A DNA stretch of 64,000 bases from Methylobacterium oryzae (GTDB lineage Bacteria; Pseudomonadota; Alphaproteobacteria; Rhizobiales; Beijerinckiaceae). Both the position numbers and the translations under genes were made by a program. This document shows, piece after piece, positions 8,366-17,560 of the stretch (within the stretch, counting starts at the first letter, position 1; each line of letters starts with the position of its first letter). The notes under the pieces were generated by a model. The model searched no databases, had not been told where the DNA came from, and saw nothing but the letters and a program-made list of their open reading frames with translations. The stretch is taken from contig NZ_CP090349.1 in the NCBI RefSeq assembly GCF_021398735.1, forward strand, positions 1 to 64,000, given 5' to 3'.

Positions 8366-10186
8366 TCAGGCCCGGTGCCGCACGACGCCGTCCATCATGG
8401 TCAGGGCGACCTTGGTCCGGTGGATCTCGTGCGGATCGATCGTCAGGATGTTGCGGTCGAGGACGATCAGGTCGGCGCGCTTGCCCACCTCCACCGACCC
8501 GATCCTGTCGTCCATGCGGAGCTGGTAGGCGGCGCCCATCGTGTTGGCGTGGATCGCCTCCGCGACCGTCAGGCGCTCGTCGGCGGGGCTCAGCACGGGC
8601 GCGTCCGGCCGGCCGACCAGCTGCCGCGTCACGCCGACCTGGATCGACGTGAGGGGCTCGTAGGTCGAGACGTAGCCGGCCGCCGGCCAGTCCGTGCCGA
8701 AGGAGACCCGCCCGCCCTGCTTCAGGATCGTCCTGGTCCGGTACATCCGGCTGGCGCGACGCGCGCCGTAGCGCGCCATCATGTTCTGCAGCGTGTCGGG
8801 ATCGGCCGAAGACCAGTTGGCCGAGAACTGCGCGGTCACGCCGAGCCGGGCGAAGCGGGGCGCGTCGCTGTCCTCGACATAGACCAAGTGGGCGATGGCG
8901 TGCCGCCGGTCGCGGGCCGGGTTGTTCGCCACGGCCTTCTCGATGGCGTCGAGGGCGACGCGGGCGGTCCGCTCGCCGCAGGCGTGGACGTGGACGTCGA
9001 AGCCCGCCGCGTCGACCGCGCCGACGAGGTCGTGCCACTGCGCCTCGGTGAAGGGCGACCCTCCGGTCGAGTCGGGCATGTCGGCGTAGGGCTCGATCAG
9101 CCACGCCGTGTAGCCGCCCTGCGAGCCGTCGCCGACGATCTTCACGATGTCGACGTGCACGAGCTCGCCGGAGACCTGCCGACGCACGGCGTTGAACTGC
9201 TCGACCGTGTCGTCGATCGGCAGCGACTTCACCGAGTAGGAGGCGGAGACGCGGAACGGCAGCGTGCCGCGCTTCTCGGCCTCCACGTAGAGCGCGATGA
9301 TGGCGGCCTGATCGCTGCCGACGGGCGGGACGCCCGCGTCGAAGACCGTGGTGATGCCGGCGGCCGCGGCCTTGGGCAGCCAGCCCTCCAGCAGGCTGCC
9401 CATGGCGGCGACGCTGATGGGTTCCACGGCGTTGACCAGCCCGAGGACCGCGTTGACCTCGAGCACGTAGCCGGTGGGGTCGCCCTTCTGGTCGCGCGCG
9501 TAGTAGCTGAAGCGCGGGATCGGGTCGGGCGTGTCCCGGTCGACGCCGGCCATCGCCAGCGCCTTGGAATTGGCCCACAGGCTGTGCCCGTCGATGGCGA
9601 AGAAGAAGGCCGGCCGGTCCGGCAGGATGGCGTCGAGTTCGGCCCGGTTGGGGCCCTCCGGGGGAAACATGTCGACGCGCCACCCGAAGCCGCGGATCGG
9701 CCCGGTCGGATGCGCCTTCGCGTAGGACTCGATGGCCGCGAGGACCTGGGCGAGGTTCTCGCGCTGCAGGTCGACCCCGGACGTCAGGAACGCGCCGAGG
9801 AAGGGGTGGGTGTGGCCCTCGACGAAGCCGGGCATCAGCAGCCGGCCCTGGAGATCCACCACCTGCGTGGCCGGGCCGGCCAGCGCCAGCGCGCCGGCCG
9901 CGTCACCGACATGGACGATGGTGTTGCCGCGCACCGCGACCGCCTCGGCCCAGGGGGCCGGCCCCGCCACCGTGTAGACGGGGCCGTTGTGGAACACGAC
10001 GTCGGCGGGCCCCGCGGCGGCCGCGCGGCCGCTCCCCGGTTCGGCGCGGGCGCCCGTCGGGACGAGGTCCAGCGCGAGCGCCGTCGCGGTGATGGCCGCG
10101 CCCGACCGCAGCACCGCGCGCCGATTGACGGCGCGCCCGCCCCCGAAGGCCTGGAAATGGGGCGCCCAGTCACACGCGACGCACAT
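8366..10186 (-). CDS. Tat-exported amidohydrolase (YtcJ-like, Amidohydro_3)
   Basis: This 606-residue zinc-dependent hydrolase has a twin-arginine signal (NRRAVLRSGAAITATALAL, residues 21-39) behind a 20-residue leader, so it is probably exported folded. The TIM-barrel domain carries the metal site HTHP (125-128), then HVHACGE, RRHAIAHL and SFGTDWPA. YtcJ-type enzymes hydrolyse N-formyl or exo-cyclic amide bonds; the substrate here is unknown. The ATG at 10186 has AGGGAG seven bases upstream, supporting the long leader that starts MCVACDW. It stands alone in its transcription unit. Confidence 0.88.
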   Translation of the reverse strand: MCVACDWAPHFQAFGGGRAVNRRAVLRSGAAITATALALDLVPTGARAEPGSGRAAAAGPADVVFHNGPVYTVAGPAPWAEAVAVRGNTIVHVGDAAGALALAGPATQVVDLQGRLLMPGFVEGHTHPFLGAFLTSGVDLQRENLAQVLAAIESYAKAHPTGPIRGFGWRVDMFPPEGPNRAELDAILPDRPAFFFAIDGHSLWANSKALAMAGVDRDTPDPIPRFSYYARDQKGDPTGYVLEVNAVLGLVNAVEPISVAAMGSLLEGWLPKAAAAGITTVFDAGVPPVGSDQAAIIALYVEAEKRGTLPFRVSASYSVKSLPIDDTVEQFNAVRRQVSGELVHVDIVKIVGDGSQGGYTAWLIEPYADMPDSTGGSPFTEAQWHDLVGAVDAAGFDVHVHACGERTARVALDAIEKAVANNPARDRRHAIAHLVYVEDSDAPRFARLGVTAQFSANWSSADPDTLQNMMARYGARRASRMYRTRTILKQGGRVSFGTDWPAAGYVSTYEPLTSIQVGVTRQLVGRPDAPVLSPADERLTVAEAIHANTMGAAYQLRMDDRIGSVEVGKRADLIVLDRNILTIDPHEIHRTKVALTMMDGVVRHRA

Positions 10187-10249
10187 GCGAGGCTCCCTGT
10201 TCCCGGATCCGCTCCCGACGGGACCCGATCCCGCTCTTGTAAATACTTA

Positions 10250-10265
10250 GCTAATATTTATTAGC
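10250..10265. promoter_or_regulatory. AT-rich dyad in the divergent promoter (GCTAAT-ATTT-ATTAGC)
   Basis: Six-base arms are perfectly complementary around ATTT, 64 bp upstream of the amidohydrolase start and 241 bp upstream of the small secreted protein gene. This is the only AT-rich patch in 10187-10505, so it is probably the promoter core or an operator. No regulator is adjacent. I see no gene in the rest of this stretch. Confidence 0.4.
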
Positions 10266-10505
10266 GATCGACTAAGATCTGACCGGATAGATTTCGCCCG
10301 ATGATCGCGCGATCGGATCGGACTGACCGGGCCGGCAGCCGAACCGGTCCGCCAAGCGATCGCTCCGAGCGCAGTCGGGACTCTATCGGCCAGTCGGATT
10401 ACGGTGGATAGTGGAGCCATCCGGCTCACGACTGGACGAAGGCGGTTTCGGGAGGCGACGGATACTGCCAAGCTGTTTCACGCGCGCTCGACGACGGGAG
10501 GTACG

Positions 10506-10778
10506 ATGACCCGAACCCTCTTCCGCTCCGCGGGCCTGGCCCTGCTGAGCCTGGCCGTCCCGGCCACCCTCGCGGCCCAGGGCCTGGCGCCCGACCAGAC
10601 CGGGACGGGCGGCGGCCCGGCCACGACGATCACGGCGCCGAACACCAACAGCCTCGGCGTGACCAAACCCCCCGGCACGTCCCTCGGCCCGGGCGAGGTG
10701 CCGCCGCGCGCCGTGCAGGAGCACGAGCGCGCCCGGCTCAACAAGATCGAGCGCAGCATCTGCGACGGCTGCAACTGA
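10506..10778 (+). CDS. Small secreted protein of unknown function, 90 aa
   Basis: The ATG at 10506 is preceded by GGGAGG at ideal spacing; the frame is open about 100 bases further upstream but lacks a ribosome site there. Residues 1-24 form a clear Sec signal peptide (LFRSAGLALLSLAVPATLAAQ). The mature part is Gly/Thr/Pro rich and probably disordered, ending in a conserved-looking ERARLNKIERSICDGCN with a CDGC pair that could form a disulfide or bind metal. I do not recognise the family. Confidence 0.72.
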   Translation: MTRTLFRSAGLALLSLAVPATLAAQGLAPDQTGTGGGPATTITAPNTNSLGVTKPPGTSLGPGEVPPRAVQEHERARLNKIERSICDGCN

Positions 10779-10862
10779 GCGCGGGCGTGGCGGCCCGATC
10801 CCCGGGCCGACCGGCGCGCCGAGGCCCCACGCGGGCGGCGGTCCCGGTCGTTGTGCACCGTT

Positions 10863-10879
10863 CCGGATTATAGATCCGG
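10863..10879. terminator. Short hairpin between convergent genes
   Basis: CCGGAT (10863-10868) and ATCCGG (10874-10879) pair around a 5-base loop, 85 bases after the small secreted gene stop and 121 bases before the chemoreceptor stop. Its function as a terminator is inferred from position. Confidence 0.35.
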
Positions 10880-10913
10880 GAGACAGACGCTCCGGCGGGG
10901 CAGCCTCGCCATG

Positions 10914-10936
10914 CCCCCTCTGCCGTGCGGGAGAGC
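10914..10936. repeat. Intergenic hairpin repeat, copy A
   Basis: This contains CCCCCTCT, one variable base, then CCGTGCGGGAGAG, which folds on itself through CTCT/CCG with CGG/GAGAG. The same block recurs at 52841-52863, again between convergent genes, so it looks like a small dispersed element or terminator. Confidence 0.4.
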
Positions 10937-10999
10937 GGCCCGCACCGCGGACGGCACGGGCTCGGCGATCGCCCCGTCGCGCCTCGATCGGGCGCAGCT

Positions 11000-12691
11000 C
11001 TAGGCGGCCCGGACCTCGTCCAGGAAGCTGCGGACGGCCCGGCTGAGCCCGTCGGACCGGACCGCGAGGGTGCGCGCGGCGTCAAGAACCTGCGTCGCGG
11101 CCGATCCGGTCTCGCCGGCCCCCTCGCGCACCGATCCGATATGGCCCGTGACCTGCCGGGTCCCGTGCGCGGCCGCCTGGACGTTCCGCGCGATCTCGCG
11201 CGTGGCCGCGCCCTGCTCCTCGATCGCCGAGGCGATGTGGGTGGCGATGCCCGACATGTCGTCGATCGTGCGGCTCACGCCGTGGACCGCCTCCACCGCG
11301 CCCCGCGTGGCGGACTGGATCGCGCCGATCCGGGCGGAGATCTCCTGGGTCGCCCGGGCCGTCTGCTCGGCCAGCGTCTTGACCTCGGCGGCCACCACCG
11401 CGAAGCCGCGGCCGGCCTCGCCGGCGCGCGCCGCCTCGATGGTGGCGTTGAGGGCGAGGAGGTTGGTCTGGCTCGCCACGCCCGAGATCAGGCCGGCGGC
11501 CGCGCCGATCCGGTTGGCGCTGTCGGACAGCTCCCGGATGATGGTGCCGGTCTCCTGCGCGCGGGCGATGGCCGAGGCGGCGATCTCCACCGAATGGGTC
11601 ACCTGCCCGCTGATCTCCTGCACGGAGGCCGCCATCTCCTCGGTCGCGCTCGCGACCTGCTGGACGTTACCGGAGGTCTGCTCGGCGGCGACCGAGACGC
11701 TCGCCGCGAGGGTGTTGGTCTGCGCGGCGATCTCGGTCATCGAGGCGGCGGTCGCCTCCATCTCGGTGGCGGCGGCGGTCAGCTCGTCCGTGAGCGCCCC
11801 GGCCTCCCGCTCGAAACCGCGGGTGATGCGGTCGAGCAGCTCGGCGCGGCGCATCTTGGCGGCGTCGGCCTCGGCCTGAAGGGCGGCCAGCCGCCGCGCC
11901 TCGATCCCCGAATCCTTGAAGACCTGCACGGCGTCGGCGATCTGGCCGATCTCGTTCCGCTCCCCCTGGTGCGGGATCGCGACCGCGAGGTCCCCGGCCG
12001 CCAGCCGCCGCATCGGTTCCAGCACGGCGCGGACACTGGCGGCGATGCTCCGCACGATCAGCGCGCCGAGCGCGGTCGCGAGCACGAGGGCGATGGCGCC
12101 GATCGCCAGCATGAGCCGCTTCGCGCCGGAGGCGGCGGCCGCTCCCTGGGCGATCGCCGTCTCGCCGCTGGCGTTGTTGAGCGCCACGATCTCCTCGAGC
12201 GCCTGGGAGGCCGCCTTGATGTGGGGGCGGACGCCGACCAAGCTCTCGCGCAGCGCCAGATCCTTGCGGCCCGTCCGCGAGTATTCCAGCACGGCCGGGA
12301 TCGCCGCTAGGTAGCTCTTCCATTCCCGGTCGAACACGTCGAAGAGCGCGCGCTCCTTCGGACCGTCGATCAGCGGCGCGTAGTTGCGCATCGCGGCGGC
12401 CACCGCCTCCGTCTTCTTCGCCAGGGCCGCCTCCTCGGCCCGCATGTGGGCGGCCTCGGGATAGAGGATGTGGTTCACGACGCTGACGCGCACGTCGATC
12501 ACGTTGCCGCGCAGCTCGCCGGCGTAGCGCACGCTGGGCAGGGTGCCGTTGCCGAGGCGGATCTGGTCCTCGGCGAGATCGCCGACGGCGTGCAGGCCCA
12601 CGCCGCCGACGAGGAGCAGACAGACGATGAGCAGCCCGAGTGCTCCGACCAGCCGGTGCTGGATCGAGAGTTTCGCGAACCAAGCTTTCAT
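11000..12691 (-). CDS. Methyl-accepting chemotaxis protein
   Basis: This 563-residue transmembrane chemoreceptor has TM1 at about 14-33, a four-helix-bundle periplasmic sensor of about 150 residues, TM2 near 185-210 and a HAMP linker ([20 protein letters not shown]). The long cytoplasmic signalling coiled coil includes the near-invariant hairpin tip ([21 protein letters not shown]), which binds CheA/CheW. The ATG at 12691 begins [18 protein letters not shown], the expected N-in start; in-frame upstream codons lie in an AT-rich promoter. The ligand is unknown, and no che genes are nearby. I see no gene in 12692-12975 upstream. Confidence 0.93.
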   Translation of the reverse strand: MKAWFAKLSIQHRLVGALGLLIVCLLLVGGVGLHAVGDLAEDQIRLGNGTLPSVRYAGELRGNVIDVRVSVVNHILYPEAAHMRAEEAALAKKTEAVAAAMRNYAPLIDGPKERALFDVFDREWKSYLAAIPAVLEYSRTGRKDLALRESLVGVRPHIKAASQALEEIVALNNASGETAIAQGAAAASGAKRLMLAIGAIALVLATALGALIVRSIAASVRAVLEPMRRLAAGDLAVAIPHQGERNEIGQIADAVQVFKDSGIEARRLAALQAEADAAKMRRAELLDRITRGFEREAGALTDELTAAATEMEATAASMTEIAAQTNTLAASVSVAAEQTSGNVQQVASATEEMAASVQEISGQVTHSVEIAASAIARAQETGTIIRELSDSANRIGAAAGLISGVASQTNLLALNATIEAARAGEAGRGFAVVAAEVKTLAEQTARATQEISARIGAIQSATRGAVEAVHGVSRTIDDMSGIATHIASAIEEQGAATREIARNVQAAAHGTRQVTGHIGSVREGAGETGSAATQVLDAARTLAVRSDGLSRAVRSFLDEVRAA

Positions 12692-12975
12692 TGTCCGAGC
12701 GCAGCTCCAGAGCGAGACCGCCAAGATGGAAGCGTGACGATAAGATTCCGTTACGGGATCTGTTGCTGATGCTCTCACAAACAGATCGCCCAAATCAATT
12801 TTCAGTTGAAATCTTCGCGCCCATCATTTTGTCTGTCCGCGCATCGTCACTGCTGAACGAGATCTGACGCAGAGTGCGCGGCTGTCCTCCGCGGATGGGA
12901 GCGGCTCGCTGCGGCGCCGCGCGGGCCCGCGCACGGCCGGGAACGGGTCGCCCTCGGCGCGTCGGGCGCGCGGCG

Positions 12976-13947
12976 TCACAGGGGATAGCGCATGGCCACG
13001 TTGCAGCGGGCATAGCGCCGGCCGAACCGGTCCATGATCTCCGGGTCGTGCCGGAACCCGACCTTCTCGTACAGGTGCACGGCGGCCGCGCACTTGGTGT
13101 TGGTCAGCAGGTAGAGCGTCTCGATCTCCATGGCCGCGGCGCGGGCCAGCACCGCCCGCAGCAGGTGCTCGCCGGCCTTGCGGCCCCGGGCCCGCGCGGA
13201 CACGGCCATCTTGGTCAGCTCGTAGCAGCCCGCCTCCGTCCGCATCAGCGCGCAGGTGCCGACGATCCCGAGATCCGCCGACTCAACGAACAGGATGAGC
13301 CCGCCGCGGTCCAGGATCTCGCCGCGGGGATCGGACAGGATCCGGCGGTCGTTCTCCTCCAGCGCGAACATCGCCTCGATCCACTCGGCGTTGATGTCGC
13401 GGAAGCGGTCCGCCAGCGCGTCCGTGTAGTCCCGGATCGTCAGGCCCGTCGCGGCGTCGCCGGCCGCGCCGTCCTGGCGGATGCGGGCCGCGAACGGGAC
13501 GGCGTCGAGCCTGCGCTCCAGGGCGGCGACCTGGTCCAGTAGGGGGCCCGACAGGCCGGCACACAGGCTCGCGACGGCCCTGTCGACGCGCGGCCAGAGC
13601 GCGTCCTTGGCGCGCGCCATCAGGGCCTTGCCCGCACCGCTGAGCGACAGCGCCTTCTGGCGAAGGTCCGCGTCCGACCGCGCCTCTTCGAGCAAGCCGA
13701 GCGCGACGAGGCTCGCCGCCGTGCGCGTGGCCGCCGGCTGGCTGACGCCGAGGGCGGCGGCGGCGTCGCCGATGGTCAGCGGTCCGTAGCGGTCGATGGC
13801 GGCGAGGAGCGGGAACTGGGCCGGCTGGATGCCGAGCCCCTCGTCCCGCAGGATCCGGGCGGCGTCGGCCTGGAAGCGGTCGGCGAGGCGCTTGAGGCGG
13901 CTGCCCAGGAACAGCGGCCCGAGTTCGTCGAGGATGTCTGCCGGCAT
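12976..13947 (-). CDS. MarR-type regulator fused to GNAT acetyltransferase
   Basis: This 323-residue two-domain protein has a MarR winged helix at residues 1-145 (GPLTIGDAAAALGVSQPAATRTAASL is the recognition region). A GNAT acyltransferase fold at about 165-320 has the acetyl-CoA loop around VSARARGRKAGEHLL and the C-terminal NTKCAAAVHLYEKVGF. Such fusions are widespread in proteobacteria; the acetylated substrate is usually unknown. GGGAGA precedes the ATG. A perfect 12-bp palindrome just upstream is a likely autoregulatory operator. The gene is divergent from an AraC regulator. Confidence 0.9.
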   Translation of the reverse strand: MPADILDELGPLFLGSRLKRLADRFQADAARILRDEGLGIQPAQFPLLAAIDRYGPLTIGDAAAALGVSQPAATRTAASLVALGLLEEARSDADLRQKALSLSGAGKALMARAKDALWPRVDRAVASLCAGLSGPLLDQVAALERRLDAVPFAARIRQDGAAGDAATGLTIRDYTDALADRFRDINAEWIEAMFALEENDRRILSDPRGEILDRGGLILFVESADLGIVGTCALMRTEAGCYELTKMAVSARARGRKAGEHLLRAVLARAAAMEIETLYLLTNTKCAAAVHLYEKVGFRHDPEIMDRFGRRYARCNVAMRYPL

Positions 13948-13971
13948 GTCGGTTCTCCCGACATCAATTAT

Positions 13972-13983
13972 ATAACGCGTTAT
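13972..13983. promoter_or_regulatory. Candidate MarR operator (ATAACGCGTTAT)
   Basis: This perfect 12-bp palindrome lies in an AT-rich patch 25 bases upstream of the MarR-GNAT start. MarR dimers bind such dyads overlapping their own promoters. The link to this regulator is inferred from proximity. Confidence 0.55.
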
Positions 13984-14012
13984 GTTTCTCGCAAGCCCTG
14001 GTGGCCCGAAGG

Positions 14013-14045
14013 TCGTCCCATCGCGGCACTGCCGCGATGGGACGA
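14013..14045. repeat. Perfect 14-bp inverted repeat with 5-base loop
   Basis: Arms 14013-14026 and 14032-14045 are exact reverse complements around CACTG. It lies in the divergent promoter region between MarR-GNAT (minus) and AraC (plus), so it terminates neither gene; it may be an operator, an insulator or part of a 5' leader. Confidence 0.55.
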
Positions 14046-14173
14046 TGGCCCCGGGGTACAGACTGTCACCCCGCGGGAGCGGGTCGCGTCAGATCGTAGA
14101 TTGTGTCCCGTGCGCACTGGTCGATCGCGCAACGTAAGGTAAAATCACTCAACCCTCGCTCATCGGTCCCGCC

Positions 14174-15109
14174 GTGAACGTCGTACCCCGTTCCCTCTTC
14201 ACGACGGATGCCCTGCCGGAGCGCGACCGCTTCGCCGCGTGGCGCGCGCTGTTCGCAGCCCACGACCTCGATGCCGATCCGCACGGCTTCTCGGGCCGGA
14301 TCGAGACGACGCTGATCGGCCCGATGGCCCTGCGCGTCATGAGCGCCGCACCGCAGGGGCCGGCCCGATCCCGCTCCCGGATCCGGCGCGACGGTCAGGA
14401 CGGGTTCGTCCTGCACCTCAGCCGGCACGCCTACAGCGTCGAGACCGAACGGGGCGTGGCGGAGGTTCCGGCGGGCGCGGTCAGCCTCAACGACCTGTCG
14501 CAGCCGTACCGCCGCAGCCGGGTGCCGGAGACGGACTCGCTGATCCTGGCCGTCCCGCGCGCCTCCATCGCCACCGTGCTGCCGGACGAGGACGCGATGC
14601 ACGGACTGATCCTGACCGGCGGCGCGGGCCGCCTGCTCGCCGACCATATCCGGAGCCTGGCCGCGCATAGCGGCGCGATCACCGCGACCGACGCCGCCCC
14701 GATCGCGCAGGCCACGCTCCACATGGTCGCGGCCTGCGCGCGCCCGAGCCTGGAGGGAGCGGCCCGCGCGGCCGCGCCGCTCGAGGCCGCCCGGCTCAGG
14801 GCCGCGAAGCGGTTCATCCGCGGCCAGCTCGACACGCCGCCCCGGATCGACGCGATCGCGCGGGCGCTCGGCATATCGCGCTCCCAGCTCTACCGCCTGT
14901 TCGAGCCGGAAGGTGGGGTGGCGCGTTACCGCGCGCGGCAGCGCCTCGCGGCCGTGCGGGCCGCCCTCGACAATCCGCTGGAGCCGCGGTCGATCGGCGC
15001 GATCGGGGAGGCCTACGGCTTCGGGAGCGGCGCCCAGCTCAGTCGCGCGTTCCGGGAGACCTACGGCCTGACCCCGCGCGACTACCGGGTCTCGCGCAGC
15101 GGCGGCTGA
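14174..15109 (+). CDS. AraC-family transcriptional regulator
   Basis: This 311-residue regulator starts at GTG. The N-terminal half (to about 190) is a cupin-like sensor of the AraC-binding-domain-like type, with the family phrase DGFVLHL and GAVSLNDLSQPY. The C-terminal 100 residues hold the double helix-turn-helix: IDAIARALGISRSQLYRLFE and the second motif SIGAIGEAYGFGSGAQLSRAF followed by TPRDYR. Its target is not evident; the neighbours are the divergent MarR-GNAT gene and the convergent nickel receptor. Confidence 0.9.
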   Translation: MNVVPRSLFTTDALPERDRFAAWRALFAAHDLDADPHGFSGRIETTLIGPMALRVMSAAPQGPARSRSRIRRDGQDGFVLHLSRHAYSVETERGVAEVPAGAVSLNDLSQPYRRSRVPETDSLILAVPRASIATVLPDEDAMHGLILTGGAGRLLADHIRSLAAHSGAITATDAAPIAQATLHMVAACARPSLEGAARAAAPLEAARLRAAKRFIRGQLDTPPRIDAIARALGISRSQLYRLFEPEGGVARYRARQRLAAVRAALDNPLEPRSIGAIGEAYGFGSGAQLSRAFRETYGLTPRDYRVSRSGG

Positions 15110-15196
15110 CGCGACCGGGACGCCGGGACGAAGTCCGTCGCGGCGTGGGTCTGCCGCGAGGGAGTCGGGACCCGCGTGTCGTCGTGGCGCTGGCGG

Positions 15197-17335
15197 TCAG
15201 AACCGCCCGGCGATCGTCAGGCGCACGGCCGTGGGCTCCACCGGGTGGAAGACGCGGTCGATCAGCCCCTCGGCGGGCTCGCCCGGAAGGCGCGAGACGT
15301 AGGCGTAGGTGATCTGGTCGGCCTTGCTGTTCGTCAGATTGAGCACGTCCAGCGAGACGCTCACCCCGGTGTCGAACAGGTAGCCGATGCGGCCGTTGAG
15401 CAGGGCGGTCGCCCGGGAGCGGATCGCGTTGTCCTCGATGAGCGGGCGCGGCCCGAAATAGCGGACCCGCAGGCTCCCGAACCAGCCGAGGGGCTCGCCG
15501 AAGGTCACGCCCGCCGACGCGATGGTCGTGGGGGCCTCCGGCACCCGGTTGCCCGCCGGGTCGTAGCTGGAGAACCGGGCTTTGGTGATCGTCAGATCCC
15601 CGTCCAGGGACAGCCACGGCGTCACCGCGTAGCGGTTCGTCCACTCGACGCCGAACCGGCGGGTCGGGCGGCTCGGCTCCGTGGTGCCGGTGTCGCCCTG
15701 GAAGATGTTCTCCGAGGCGAAGTCGAGCCGGAACAGCGCGAGGCTCGTCTCCAGCCCGGCGATCGACCGGTTGCGCAGGCCGAGCTCGTAGCCCGTGGAG
15801 GGCACCAGGAAGGGCGACCGGGTGATGTTGAACAGGGGGCTCGCGGGATCGACCGTGGCGGTGACGCCGCGCGCGTCGTTCGAGTGGAAGCCGCCGCCGT
15901 AATTCACGTAGATCTCGGTGTCGGACCACGGTCCGAGCACGAGGCCGAGCTTCGGGTTGACGATGCCGTCGGTGGCTCGTCCCGAGTTCGCCGGCGTGTC
16001 CGAGCGGACGTCGGCGTAGTAGCCGTCCGCCCGCACGCCGACGCTCGTGCGCAGCCACTCGGTCCAGCGCACCCGCGTGTCGAGGTAGAGGGCGCCGCTC
16101 GATTCCAGCACGCGGTCGTCGAGCACGGTCGAGCGGTACTGGCGGAAGGCGGTGTTGAACAGGCCGACGCGGATCGAGTCCGTCCGCGTCTGGGCGCCGA
16201 CCTCGACCTCCAGCGGCCGGCCGAACAGGTCGCCCTGGAAGTTGTGCAGCACCTCGCCGCCGCCGAGGACGCGCTGGTCGAGCTGGTGGAACTGGTCGCC
16301 GCCGACGGGATCGTTGAGGAAGTAGGTGAAGTCGTTGAACAGGTTCATCTGGTAGCGGATCACGTAGGCCGAGGCCCGGGTGATGCCGGTGTCGTCCGTC
16401 GCGCTGAACCGCCCCGACAGGGAGAAGCGGGCGGTGTCGCCGCCATCCGTGGGGTTGAGGGTGCCGTAGCGGCCGATCAGGCCCGCGCCGACGGCCCGCT
16501 CCGGGATCTGGTTGGTGGCCGTCCAGCGGGACGCGTAGGCCATGCCGGTGACCGCGAACCCGTCCAGCGCCGTGCCCTGGCTGTAGCGGGCGACGCCGTT
16601 GAGCTTGCGCAGCGCGTCCGGGACGGTCCACGGCCCGTCGTAGACCTGCGCCTCGCCGGCCACCAGCAGGGTGCCCTCGCCCAGCGGGGCCGAGGCGATC
16701 GACAGGGCCCGCTTGTAGCCGAAGCTGCCGATCGAGGTCAGCGCGAGATTCTCCCGCACGGTGTCGAGATAGTCGATGCGCACCGAGCCCGCGGAGGCGA
16801 AGTCGCCGTCGCGCACGAAGTACGGCCCCTTGTGGTACTCCACCGCGCCGACGAGTTCGGGGATGAGGAAGTTGAGGTCGGCGTAGCCCTGGCCGTGGGC
16901 GTGGGTGCGCATGTTGACCGGCATGCCGTCGACGCTGATGGCGATGTCGGTCCCGTGGTCGAGGTTGAAGCCGCGCAGGAAGTACTGGTTGGCCTTCCCC
17001 TCCCCGCTGTGCTGGGTGACGATCAGGCCCGGCACTGCCTCCAGCACCTCGCCGGGCCGCGTGACCGGGCGGGCGTTGAGGACCGCCCCGCCGATGAGGC
17101 CGGCGCTGGCCGCGTCGACGCTCAGCAGGGCGCCGCCGATCCCGGTGACGCCGCCGACATAGCCCGCGCTGGCGCCGGGCCCGTCCGTCGCGGGGATGAC
17201 TGGAGGCGCCGCGGGGACCACCGAGATCTCGGACAGGGTGACGGCCGACGGTGTCGGGGCGCCCTCACCCGGCGCCGCCCAGCCGCGCCCGGCGGTCGCG
17301 ACGACGAGGCCGCCCGCGGCGAGCAGCCGGGTCAC
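15197..17335 (-). CDS. TonB-dependent receptor, probably nickel (NikR-controlled)
   Basis: This outer-membrane receptor is 712 residues from the GTG at 17335, which gives a compact signal peptide (TRLLAAGGLVVATAGRGWA). The frame is open to an ATG at 17485, but that start lies inside the NikR operator and its extension is a Cys/Arg/Pro-rich run unlike a signal peptide; a GTG at 17452 is also possible. The plug is unusually His rich: TQHSGEGKANQYFLRGF, DHGTDIAIS and RTHAHGQGYADLNFLIPE, a pattern shared with receptors for metal ions or metal complexes rather than siderophores. The barrel ends RLTIAGRF. With nikR directly upstream and an exact NikR box between, nickel uptake is the best inference. 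Confidence 0.87.
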   Translation of the reverse strand: MTRLLAAGGLVVATAGRGWAAPGEGAPTPSAVTLSEISVVPAAPPVIPATDGPGASAGYVGGVTGIGGALLSVDAASAGLIGGAVLNARPVTRPGEVLEAVPGLIVTQHSGEGKANQYFLRGFNLDHGTDIAISVDGMPVNMRTHAHGQGYADLNFLIPELVGAVEYHKGPYFVRDGDFASAGSVRIDYLDTVRENLALTSIGSFGYKRALSIASAPLGEGTLLVAGEAQVYDGPWTVPDALRKLNGVARYSQGTALDGFAVTGMAYASRWTATNQIPERAVGAGLIGRYGTLNPTDGGDTARFSLSGRFSATDDTGITRASAYVIRYQMNLFNDFTYFLNDPVGGDQFHQLDQRVLGGGEVLHNFQGDLFGRPLEVEVGAQTRTDSIRVGLFNTAFRQYRSTVLDDRVLESSGALYLDTRVRWTEWLRTSVGVRADGYYADVRSDTPANSGRATDGIVNPKLGLVLGPWSDTEIYVNYGGGFHSNDARGVTATVDPASPLFNITRSPFLVPSTGYELGLRNRSIAGLETSLALFRLDFASENIFQGDTGTTEPSRPTRRFGVEWTNRYAVTPWLSLDGDLTITKARFSSYDPAGNRVPEAPTTIASAGVTFGEPLGWFGSLRVRYFGPRPLIEDNAIRSRATALLNGRIGYLFDTGVSVSLDVLNLTNSKADQITYAYVSRLPGEPAEGLIDRVFHPVEPTAVRLTIAGRF

Positions 17336-17459
17336 GGCGCGGAAGCCGGGGGCGGCAGGCCGGTGGCAGCAGACAGGACGGGAAGTCGAGCGGGAAGTCG
17401 GGCGGGACACCGGCAGACCGGGCGAGGCGTGGCGATCCCCGGACTCTCGCACGCCGCCC

Positions 17460-17487
17460 GTATGATAAACATACGAAAAAATCATAC
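17460..17487. promoter_or_regulatory. NikR operator, exact consensus GTATGA-N16-TCATAC
   Basis: GTATGA at 17460-17465 and TCATAC at 17482-17487 are separated by exactly 16 bases, the half-sites and spacing known for Escherichia coli NikR at nikABCDE. The site lies between nikR (stop 17561) and the receptor start, so nickel-loaded NikR should repress the receptor. Confidence 0.92.
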
Positions 17488-17560
17488 GGGCGGATTAGGC
17501 CGGCCGTGTTGCGCGTGGGGCGCAGTCGATGGGGCGCCGGATCGCGGGCGGGGGGCGCCC

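Noticed and set aside
17485..17485. ATG start for the nickel receptor
   Set aside because: The codon lies inside the NikR operator and its leader lacks signal-peptide character.
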